In this document: piece by piece, positions 15,183 through 22,020 of the stretch
How the letters are laid out: every line of letters starts with the position of its first letter
How positions within the stretch are numbered: position 1 is the first letter of the stretch
Translations under genes and position numbers: made by a program
The notes under the pieces: model-generated
Database searches by the model: none
Told to the model about the DNA's origin: nothing
Seen by the model: only the letters and a program-made list of their open reading frames with translations
Assembly: GCA_002296975.1 (NCBI GenBank)
Contig: DBIS01000400.1
Location: forward strand, 1 to 22,020
Direction of reading: 5' to 3'
Length of the DNA: 22,020 nucleotides
Source of the DNA: Deltaproteobacteria bacterium UBA796
GTDB lineage: Bacteria; Myxococcota_A; UBA796

Positions 15183-16757
15183 ATGATCATCTCACTCCGT
15201 ACCGCCATTATCGCCTTGGCCCTGATTTTTCTCATCGCCGCGCAGGTGTGGGTGGGCATGATTTGGATCGATGTCGATGGGGGCCTCGGAGATGGGGTCT
15301 GCTGCTCCTTTACCTCACCCGTTTTTGAGATTTTGCGCGCCGATGGCACCGATCAACTGGGGTGGCCGTGGTCCACCTATCGGCGTTCAATGGGCCTTTT
15401 GGTCTGGCCGGCCCTCGCCGCCCGCAAGCTGGTCGGTCCAAACCCCGACTTTTTGTTGTGGCTGAACCTGTGCACCTTGGTCGCCACCCAGCTTCTGCTC
15501 TTTGATGTGGCGCGACGCCTCTCCAACAGCTTCGCGGGCCTGATCGCCGCGGGTATCTTTCCGATGATTCCAGCCGTGAGCTTGATGGCCCACCGCTGGG
15601 ACGCGATGATCCCCCAACATTTTGTCTTGGTGGCCGCCGCATGGTTCGCTGTGCGCGCCCACGGCTTTTCACGGGGCCGCTGGACCGTGGGGTTTGGGCT
15701 AGTGGCGGCCGTCGGTACCATTTTGAGTGCCCGAGAGACCGACAACATTCTGTTTATGGCCGCGGTCGGCGCCATGGCCACCGGTTGTACACTCCAAGGC
15801 TTATTCCACGAAAAGCGACTGAAAACCCTCCTATTTGGAAGCGTTTTAGCGGTGTCGATGGCCATTTTTATGAGCCGCTACGCCTTTCCGTTGGTCGACT
15901 TTGGCTATTTCCAAGATGAGCTCGGCAATCGCTCCTATGTCGCCGGCGCTGAACGCTTTAGTTTGGCCGCGCTCACCGCCTACCCCATGCGCCTTTACGC
16001 GGAAGACTTCACCCCATGGATAATCGCCCCATTCTTTGTGGCGCTCATCCCATTTATTCGGCGTGGTCGTGGCCGAATAATGCTGGCTGCATGGGCTATT
16101 TTACCCTTGATAGCCTTAAGTTTAGTGACCGAGAAAAACTATTATTACGCGGCGGTGATCTACCCGACCTTGCCTTTGATCATGGGTGTGGGTTTATCAG
16201 TATTTAGGCCTAAATTTATCGGTATCGGAATCGGTATCGGAACCTTGGTGGCCGGCTGGGCGCAGTTTTCATCCCGCTCCTTGCCCACCTCTACCTTTCC
16301 AAAATCCCTGACCACCGTGAAATGGCGCGCAGACCCAGGACCACAGCAACACCTGTTTCAAGGGGTGGTTCCGCTCAACCTCAGCCCACGCGGACGAAGC
16401 GATCATTGGGAGTCCATCGCGATGCTCGGCCCAAAAATCACCGCCGAATCCTGCGCATGCCCCCAACACACCCTGTTTATGGGCATGGGCGATATCTCGG
16501 ACCTACAGCTGGCCTTGGCCGTGAAAGACCCCTGCATGGCCGTCTCAAGCTGGCCGGCCTTAGACCACGAAGAGTCTGTCGGTTGGGTGGTCGTCGAGTC
16601 TGCGGGATGTCTGGGCAGACCCCCACCGCGACTGATGGCCAAGGGCTTTTCTTTGATCGAGGCCAAAGGCGGGCGCTCACACTGCGTGGCCCTGTTTAAA
16701 CGTGACAACTCGCAGCCACAGCGCTTTTGTGGCACCCGAGGATCACCGCCAGATTGA
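15183..16757 (+). CDS. Polytopic membrane protein, GT-C glycosyltransferase-like
   Basis: This 524-residue protein has an N-terminal transmembrane helix (about 5-28), a large first extracytoplasmic loop with Asp31 and Asp33 (IDVDGG), many hydrophobic segments and a C-terminal soluble part (about 380-524) with several cysteines. The motif EKNYYYAAVIYPTLPLI resembles the late-loop motif of ArnT/PMT enzymes, which transfer sugars from polyprenyl-phosphate donors. The match is by architecture, and the catalytic pair is not certain. It starts 49 bp from the divergent SGNH gene and ends 4 bp from the convergent neighbour. A (Gly-Ile)n stretch is encoded by a 12-bp repeat. Sugar and acceptor are unknown. 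Confidence 0.72.
   Translation: MIISLRTAIIALALIFLIAAQVWVGMIWIDVDGGLGDGVCCSFTSPVFEILRADGTDQLGWPWSTYRRSMGLLVWPALAARKLVGPNPDFLLWLNLCTLVATQLLLFDVARRLSNSFAGLIAAGIFPMIPAVSLMAHRWDAMIPQHFVLVAAAWFAVRAHGFSRGRWTVGFGLVAAVGTILSARETDNILFMAAVGAMATGCTLQGLFHEKRLKTLLFGSVLAVSMAIFMSRYAFPLVDFGYFQDELGNRSYVAGAERFSLAALTAYPMRLYAEDFTPWIIAPFFVALIPFIRRGRGRIMLAAWAILPLIALSLVTEKNYYYAAVIYPTLPLIMGVGLSVFRPKFIGIGIGIGTLVAGWAQFSSRSLPTSTFPKSLTTVKWRADPGPQQHLFQGVVPLNLSPRGRSDHWESIAMLGPKITAESCACPQHTLFMGMGDISDLQLALAVKDPCMAVSSWPALDHEESVGWVVVESAGCLGRPPPRLMAKGFSLIEAKGGRSHCVALFKRDNSQPQRFCGTRGSPPD
16218..16241 (+). repeat. 12-bp tandem duplication (IGIGIGIG)
   Basis: The unit atcggtatcgga occurs twice perfectly. It encodes residues 346-353 of the GT-C-like protein, within a transmembrane stretch. 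Copy changes would keep the frame. Confidence 0.85.
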
Positions 16758-16761
16758 GCCC

Positions 16762-18552
16762 TTACTCGATGGTGTAAACCGCACCCCTCGACATCCTGCT
16801 TGGGCGCATCGTCCGGCGCTCTAAGCCAGCCAAAAAACGCGCAAAGTGACGCGCACCTTCATTGGTTGGGGCTTTGAGGCCCGGCGGCAGCCCAGTATCG
16901 GGTTGCGGCCTCCAAGCGGTGACCCCATCATCGTTTAAGGCAACGAGAAAGTCGAAATCACCGACGTTGAGTTCGACGGCATAATGCTCGAGCAGGTTGA
17001 TATGTATCAGGCTCACCACGTGTATATCCGGCCGCCGCATTTCGATGATGTACTTAAAGGCCCAGGCCCAAAACTGGTCTTCACAAAACAAGGCAAGGCT
17101 TTTTTGGTTGCCATCGGGTGCTGAAATCCGGTCGAGGGTGGCCACCACCTCTTGTGCCCCCATGATGATGCTCCGCCCGGCATACATCCTAAACGGCACC
17201 AATTCGACTTCGCGCATGATCACCATATTTCGATAAGGTCGGTCGGCCCATTGAGGTACCGCCCGGCGAACAGGGTCGGATGCGAGGCTATAAAACAACA
17301 CAGAGATGATGCCCGCCACCCCCGCAGCACGCACGGCGATGGGCCCAAGTCGACCCGGCAAGCCGCGCAAGCCCAGCACCGCGATCAGGGCCAAGCCCGG
17401 AGCCACCGGAACGATATACCAGTTCGATTTTCGGGTCATCCAAGTCAAAGCCGCAAATGGGAGGGCGAACATCAAAATGATGGCCCACTTTCGGCGCACA
17501 TCCGAACGCCATAAAAAAGCCGCGCCCAATACCACCCACACCATCATCCAAGGGCGGACCAGGTCATTGAATAGGCTGATGACATAGGCCCCAGACTTAA
17601 GATGTGGATGCCAACGGCTATCCACCCAATGGACGATCGTGGGCGCCATCATGATGTCGCCGAAAGGGTCTTCATCGCCCAAATAGTCAATGGCGGGCCA
17701 AAACCACCACCAATCAAAGCTGAGTACAGGGATTCCAATCAGCAAGGCGAGACCGAGCAGTCGTCTTCGGTCCAAACCATCGCGCAGCGCATGGAACACC
17801 GCGATCAACACCGGCCCTGTGATGACCATCATGCCGAGTACAGCACCATAAAAACTCTCGCCTGAGCGCAGCATCGACCACGCTGCGATGCCAAATAGGA
17901 CCACGCGTTTGAGGCGGCGAAACCCATCTGAGGACAGGGCCATCCACACCATAAAAGTGCACAGTGCAGCGATGGGCAAGGTGTCGTGAATAAAGCGGCC
18001 GAAGCCAAACAAGACTGGAAAGCCTCCCGCCACCGCCGCAGCCGCGACCCCTGTCCACTCATCGGACAAGGTTTTGGCGATACCGTATACGCTTACCAAA
18101 AGCAGTAAAAAATATCCGGTGAAGACCAGGGGGATGGCCCAGAGCGTCCAATCGGTCAACGCCCCCCACACCGTGGCCAAAAAGAAAGGGTGGGGCAGTT
18201 CAACCCAGTAAATGACATCGGCGTGATTTTGGGCCAGGGGACGAAGCTTTCCGGCGAATAATTCTTGGAACAAGACCATCGGATTCGCCCAGTCGACCGC
18301 CTCGAGACGCGGGTAAAAGTGCGTCGTTCGCCCCGGATGCACCAAGGGCCAAGTCGGGACATAGCCCGCCAACAGCCGGCGCAACTCGAGTATATTTTTG
18401 AAGCCAAAATGATTGGTCCGCGGCGGGAAACCTAAGCGCCACACCAGTTGACGGACGGCCAGCCACGTATGGAGGCACAACACCAGGGCGAGGGCCCGCT
18501 TGGGGGGGGACCCTAGCCAGTCGAGTAAGTTTTGGCGCTGGCTCTTGAACAT
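16762..18552 (-). CDS. Polytopic GT-C/PMT-like glycosyltransferase with C8 tract
   Basis: This 596-residue protein has a transmembrane helix at about 18-38, then a large extracytoplasmic loop (about 45-115). ELPHPFFLATVWGAL at about 118-131 resembles the KPPL-type motif of PMT/ArnT enzymes. RFIHD (about 186-190) and RKSNWYIVP later are typical of late-loop family motifs. A soluble C-terminal region follows. The open frame reaches 18891, but ATG 18552 fits the leader and avoids overlap with the divergent gene. A run of eight C at codons 15-17 (plus-strand G at 18502-18509) sits just after the start; a one-base slip would truncate the protein. Its stop is 4 bp from the convergent GT-C-like gene. 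Confidence 0.75.
   Translation of the reverse strand: MFKSQRQNLLDWLGSPPKRALALVLCLHTWLAVRQLVWRLGFPPRTNHFGFKNILELRRLLAGYVPTWPLVHPGRTTHFYPRLEAVDWANPMVLFQELFAGKLRPLAQNHADVIYWVELPHPFFLATVWGALTDWTLWAIPLVFTGYFLLLLVSVYGIAKTLSDEWTGVAAAAVAGGFPVLFGFGRFIHDTLPIAALCTFMVWMALSSDGFRRLKRVVLFGIAAWSMLRSGESFYGAVLGMMVITGPVLIAVFHALRDGLDRRRLLGLALLIGIPVLSFDWWWFWPAIDYLGDEDPFGDIMMAPTIVHWVDSRWHPHLKSGAYVISLFNDLVRPWMMVWVVLGAAFLWRSDVRRKWAIILMFALPFAALTWMTRKSNWYIVPVAPGLALIAVLGLRGLPGRLGPIAVRAAGVAGIISVLFYSLASDPVRRAVPQWADRPYRNMVIMREVELVPFRMYAGRSIIMGAQEVVATLDRISAPDGNQKSLALFCEDQFWAWAFKYIIEMRRPDIHVVSLIHINLLEHYAVELNVGDFDFLVALNDDGVTAWRPQPDTGLPPGLKAPTNEGARHFARFLAGLERRTMRPSRMSRGAVYTIE
18502..18509 (-). repeat. Eight-C homopolymer in coding start
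   Basis: Eight consecutive C on the coding strand form TCC CCC CCC at codons 15-17 of the GT-C-like gene, seen as G on the plus strand. It is the longest homopolymer noticed in the window and its place near the start codon is typical of phase-variable surface genes. Phase variation is not shown by a single sequence. Confidence 0.65.
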
Positions 18553-18595
18553 GCCCCGATTATGCTTGGGCGGTCCCCACAATCGAAGCCCCAGT
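18553..18595. promoter_or_regulatory. Divergent spacer between two GT-C genes
   Basis: Forty-three bases separate the start codons. The A/T-rich patch at 18559-18566 gives TATGCT on the plus strand and CATAAT on the minus strand. Either could act as a -10 element, but no matching -35 box at 17 bp is convincing. The assignment is positional. Confidence 0.3.
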
Positions 18596-20791
18596 ATGAA
18601 ATCAAGTTCCGACACCACCATCCCTTCTTGGCTTGGGCCAGCGCTCGCCTTGGCTGTGGCTGTGGTGTTGGTGGTGGGCAGCGGCGGTGCGGCAGCCTTT
18701 TTTCCACCCTGGATGCCCAGAGGTGCAGGCTTGGGTGGAGTGTGGCCACCGTTATTGGCGATGGGCATCGGTGTTGCGGCATTGAGCACAGTCCGTGGCG
18801 CATTGGGCTTGCTTGAGGGCCGAGTCAGGCTGCCCAAGCATTTGTCTACCCAAGCCACGCCCGCCCCCCATCGATTCAGAATCGAGGGCATCGATCTGAT
18901 GATTGGCCTGGTATTTGTGGCCGCACAGTATGGTGTTTTAGACCTGTATCGAGACTTCTACAACCCTGAAAACCAAGCGATTGGACACGATAACTACGCA
19001 TTCTTGAGCACGGGCGTCGCGGCGTACTCTGGGCGCTGGGACCTGTATATGGTCGACAAGCGCCCCCTATACGGCTGGTTAGCGGCTGCCTTTGCACCCT
19101 TTTTTGGTGATGATCTGATTCGCGCTGCGGTGGGCCTCAACATGGCAACGATGAGCCTCGTTCAACTCCCGACGGTCCTGCTCGGACGGCTTTGGGCTGG
19201 GCGGGCTGCGGGCATGATCGCCGGACTAATGTTGCTCGGCACCGGCCTGTTTTACCCCTACGCCCATGAAATATCCTCGTACCCTTTGTACATGTTGGTG
19301 AGCACGGTTGTGGTCTTGGTGGTCAGCTTGGCCCTGATTCGGCCCAGCCCTCGCCTGTATCTGTTGGCGGGTGTGGTGATGGGTGTATTGACCCTCACAC
19401 AGGTCAAAAACTTCACCTTCAACATCCCGATGCTTGGACTGCTCGGTCTTGGCTTGCTCGTCGATGGGACGGGCCACAGGCTCAAGCGCGGCATCGCGGT
19501 GTGTGCGCCCATCGTGATCGCGGTGCTTTTATTGGGGGCGACGCCGGTCGCGTTTACACCGCTCAACGTGCTGGTGATGCATCACCGAGAAGAGGTGAAC
19601 AACGAGATCCCCTATGTGTGGGAGCAGCCCAAAAATCCCTCACGCTCACAGCCATCGCCCATGTCTCCTTATTTGCCGGATTGGGCGAAGGGCGGCGAGT
19701 TTGAGGCAGTCACGGGGGTCATGATGAGCCCACCAGACTCCAATGTGATGGCCGCCTTTCCCCAAGATGGGCCAACCCCAAGATGGGAGGTCGTGCGCAA
19801 CACCACCATCCCGCCACTCGGCGTGCGCTTGCGTCACAACATCGCCCAGCTGGCCTCTTTGGCGCCCGGGCTGGGGGCTGTGCTCATCCCTTTACTGAGC
19901 CTCGGATTACTCGCAGCACCATTTCAGCCAAGACGGCGCACATCTCGGCGTTTTGGCCTACCCAAAACCTGGTGGACGGCGGCGGTCTTGGCGGTCCCTT
20001 TGGCGAGCTGTTTTGGGTCGCTGAGCCTCAAATTTAATCTGCGCTACGTCTTTCATGCCGCCCCGACAATCTATGTGCTGGTCGCCATCGGAGTGGCGAG
20101 CTTGTGCAGCCTCGGCGGTCTGCGTGGACGCCCAGTGTGGGCTTGGCTCAATCGCAGCCTTGCCCTGTTGGTCGGTCTCAGCCTTGGCATAGCCTTGTTT
20201 ATTCGATCGCCCCTGCTGGTCGGACCACTCGACACGACAGCCTTGAAGTCGGCCTTCTTTCGCCTGCCCCCAGACGCCCGCCAACTGATGGGCAAGGGCT
20301 ATCGACTTGTGAGCGCATATGCCGAGGCTCACATCGACCCAAACACCCCGATTTACGACTGCACACCCATCGCCTTGGGCTTGTACCGGCCCCTGGACAC
20401 ACGGCTTATTCGGGCCCTAAATGGCTCTGACCGCGACCGCGCCTGCAAAGCGCAGTTGACCATCCCAGCCACCGACAAGCCCAGGGTGTTGGTGCTGACG
20501 TCAATACCTGAGTTTTTCGGCCCCGACGCGGTCACCCCCGCCCATGCTGCGGCTGCAGGTTGGACCTTATTGTACGGCTACGACATGCACGGGCCAAAAG
20601 AGCTTGGTGAGGCTTCGGACTTAAACCACATCGGCCCAGGGTGGATCGCGGTCTTCACCGATGTCAGCCTGCCAGACCATCAACCGGTCACCATGCTCAA
20701 TGGCGCCTCTGCCTCAACCACCGCAATGCTACCGGGTGCCCCAACGAATCCCAACCGAAGCGCTGGTCGCCCAGCCGAGGGCAACCCATGA
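18596..20791 (+). CDS. Polytopic PMT/ArnT-like glycosyltransferase
   Basis: This 731-residue protein begins with a short polar lead and two transmembrane segments (about 13-35 and 50-70), then an extracytoplasmic loop holding GHDNYAFLSTG (Asp132) and YMVDKRPLYGWLA (about 151-163). This Asp plus R/KPPL-like pair matches the first-loop catalytic region of GT-C lipid-linked sugar transferases. Further membrane helices and a long C-terminal soluble part (about 560-731) follow. ATG 18596 is chosen; the frame is open from 18500 but that part overlaps the divergent gene. The stop overlaps the next start as ATGA. It is probably one of several related enzymes for envelope glycosylation. Substrate unknown. 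Confidence 0.78.
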   Translation: MKSSSDTTIPSWLGPALALAVAVVLVVGSGGAAAFFPPWMPRGAGLGGVWPPLLAMGIGVAALSTVRGALGLLEGRVRLPKHLSTQATPAPHRFRIEGIDLMIGLVFVAAQYGVLDLYRDFYNPENQAIGHDNYAFLSTGVAAYSGRWDLYMVDKRPLYGWLAAAFAPFFGDDLIRAAVGLNMATMSLVQLPTVLLGRLWAGRAAGMIAGLMLLGTGLFYPYAHEISSYPLYMLVSTVVVLVVSLALIRPSPRLYLLAGVVMGVLTLTQVKNFTFNIPMLGLLGLGLLVDGTGHRLKRGIAVCAPIVIAVLLLGATPVAFTPLNVLVMHHREEVNNEIPYVWEQPKNPSRSQPSPMSPYLPDWAKGGEFEAVTGVMMSPPDSNVMAAFPQDGPTPRWEVVRNTTIPPLGVRLRHNIAQLASLAPGLGAVLIPLLSLGLLAAPFQPRRRTSRRFGLPKTWWTAAVLAVPLASCFGSLSLKFNLRYVFHAAPTIYVLVAIGVASLCSLGGLRGRPVWAWLNRSLALLVGLSLGIALFIRSPLLVGPLDTTALKSAFFRLPPDARQLMGKGYRLVSAYAEAHIDPNTPIYDCTPIALGLYRPLDTRLIRALNGSDRDRACKAQLTIPATDKPRVLVLTSIPEFFGPDAVTPAHAAAAGWTLLYGYDMHGPKELGEASDLNHIGPGWIAVFTDVSLPDHQPVTMLNGASASTTAMLPGAPTNPNRSAGRPAEGNP

Positions 20792-22020
20792 GGCTGTGGC
20801 TCAAGCGCGCGTTCGCCGATGGTTTGGCTCCGCTCAGCCTGTTGATGGGTCTCGCCATTTGGGTGATGGGCCCAGGCTGGAGCCGCATGCACGCGGTGGT
20901 CATCGGGGGCGGAAACCCCACCACGCCGTCGGATGTCAACGGCACCTTGTGGTTTTATTGGTGGGTGGCTCGGGCACAAGCACGGGGGCTTGACTTGCTC
21001 AGACCCGATGTCATCTGTGCGCCCGATGGTCAGGGCCTGGGAAGCAATTTCCCCCAACACCTCGACGCGCTGATGGCCGCACCGTTTATCGCCAACATGC
21101 CAAGCCCAGCTGGCTTCAATATCTTTGTGACCCTCATCCCAGTGATGGGTGGATACGCCGCATATTTGGCCGCGCGCTGGCTGGGAATGGGTCGGTTCAT
21201 CGCCTTGATGATCGCTGTGCTCTTTGGCTTTAACAGCCTGTCAATTCACGAACTGTCCAACGGAAAGCCACCGAGTGCGCTCGTTTTCACCCTGCCTTTA
21301 TTTGTGGGCGCCTGGCTCAAAGCGCTCAACACCCGAGGGAAATCGACCGTCGGATGGGTGGGGTTGGCGGGGCTGTGCACGGCCATCGCGATTCAACATT
21401 ATGTACTGTACGCTTTTATTGCAGCGATTTTTGGTGCGGCGAGCTTGGTCTTTTTCTCATGCTATCCAGCCCCAAAAATCGCCCGACGTCGCCCGATGGT
21501 GGCGGGTGTGTTTGTCCTGCTGATAGGGCTTGGATTGTCTGCACCTTATTTGAATGATCTATTGGGTGAGCGCAGACCGATTCCCGCGATGGCTTCGCTC
21601 CAAATCTCAGATCCCGCAGTGCTACGCGAGCAGGCTGAGAGCATTGATATTGGCTATCTTTTTGGGGTCGACGAGGCGGAATCTTTGCCGCGACGGGCAG
21701 CCTTTCCGGTGATCCTTACTGTCTTCGCTTTGGGCTTGATTCCATTTGGCGGCCGCCGACATCGGCGGTGGTTGGCGGCGGCAATCGGCTTTTATTTGCT
21801 GTCTTTGGGGCCGATGGCGGCTTGGGCTGTTCGGCCCGAAGTGGAGTGGATGACCATCGCGGGTAGAGGGGTACCGTTGCCGACCTGGTGGCTCAACCGT
21901 GTGTTTCCATTTTCGATTCAGTTCTTTCACCCATCACGGGTGTTTCCGATGGTCTTATGGTGTATGGCCATGGCTGTGGGCGGGCTTGGAGCGATGGAAC
22001 CGACGGGGAGCACCCAAGGC
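20788..22020 (+). CDS. Polytopic membrane protein, GT-C-like (partial, runs off window)
   Basis: The frame is open from ATG 20788 to the window edge, giving 411 residues. The start overlaps the preceding stop as ATGA. After a transmembrane segment at about 10-30, a first loop contains TTPSDVNGTLWFYWW and PDVICAPDGQG. This resembles the D..G..W..WW and P-x-G pattern of YfhO/GT-C-type proteins; it is a family impression, not a firm match. Several membrane helices follow, and a PSRVF motif near residue 385 is similar to late loops of such proteins. It is co-transcribed with the previous gene. Its C-terminus is outside the window. Confidence 0.72.
   Translation, partial: MRLWLKRAFADGLAPLSLLMGLAIWVMGPGWSRMHAVVIGGGNPTTPSDVNGTLWFYWWVARAQARGLDLLRPDVICAPDGQGLGSNFPQHLDALMAAPFIANMPSPAGFNIFVTLIPVMGGYAAYLAARWLGMGRFIALMIAVLFGFNSLSIHELSNGKPPSALVFTLPLFVGAWLKALNTRGKSTVGWVGLAGLCTAIAIQHYVLYAFIAAIFGAASLVFFSCYPAPKIARRRPMVAGVFVLLIGLGLSAPYLNDLLGERRPIPAMASLQISDPAVLREQAESIDIGYLFGVDEAESLPRRAAFPVILTVFALGLIPFGGRRHRRWLAAAIGFYLLSLGPMAAWAVRPEVEWMTIAGRGVPLPTWWLNRVFPFSIQFFHPSRVFPMVLWCMAMAVGGLGAMEPTGSTQG

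Noticed and set aside
16755..16764. Terminator between the convergent GT-C genes
   Set aside because: Only 4 bases separate the two stop codons and no hairpin with T tract was seen.
18553..18891. Longer N-terminus for the minus-strand GT-C gene
   Set aside because: It would overlap the divergent gene at 18596, and its composition does not look like a leader; ATG 18552 precedes a normal membrane segment.
19760..19787. 12-bp direct repeat ccccaagatggg within the PMT-like gene
   Set aside because: The two copies are in different reading frames, 16 bp apart, with no related structure; chance or a small local duplication.

Overview
The window is about 60% GC by eye, gene-dense and has almost no non-coding DNA. 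Seventeen protein-coding genes can be supported; the first and last run off the edges. No RNA gene, CRISPR array, insertion sequence or integrase was seen. The gene content suggests an environmental Gram-negative bacterium of the former Deltaproteobacteria (Myxococcota or Bradymonadota-like): secreted lipoproteins with von Willebrand A and PD40/haem-c modules, a bacterial annexin-like protein, and large families of polytopic glycosyltransferase-like proteins. This placement is inference from gene style, not from a marker gene.

Layout. (1) 1-964, minus: a 5' portion of an annexin-repeat protein with four tandem repeats, the first with a complete type II calcium site. (2) 965-1084: a divergent control region with a perfect 15-bp palindrome. 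(3) 1085-10758, plus: eight tightly packed genes, mostly overlapping by 4 bp. They are a three-subunit xanthine dehydrogenase (molybdenum, 2Fe-2S, FAD), an orphan Mod-type adenine DNA methyltransferase, a lysylphosphatidylglycerol-synthase-like membrane protein (putative flippase), two radical SAM proteins with N-terminal cobalamin-binding-like domains, and a DegT/DnrJ/EryC1/StrS aminotransferase. (4) 10776-15133, minus: four coupled genes, read from high to low coordinates, for an SGNH hydrolase, a vWA lipoprotein, a PD40/CxxCH lipoprotein and a small lipoprotein. (5) 15183-22020: four large membrane proteins of GT-C/PMT style in three units. One of them carries an eight-cytosine tract near its start codon.

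How the parts may work together. The xanthine dehydrogenase genes look fully functional by active-site residues. The flippase-like protein, two radical SAM proteins and aminotransferase look like a compact pathway for an aminated lipid or lipid-linked glycan, or a small natural product. The GT-C proteins and the SGNH hydrolase nearby fit envelope glycan or lipid decoration. No sequence evidence ties these units together beyond proximity.

Most interesting points: the bacterial annexin, the unexplained operon joining purine oxidation, DNA methylation and a radical SAM/aminotransferase cassette, and the C8 tract as a possible phase-variation switch.
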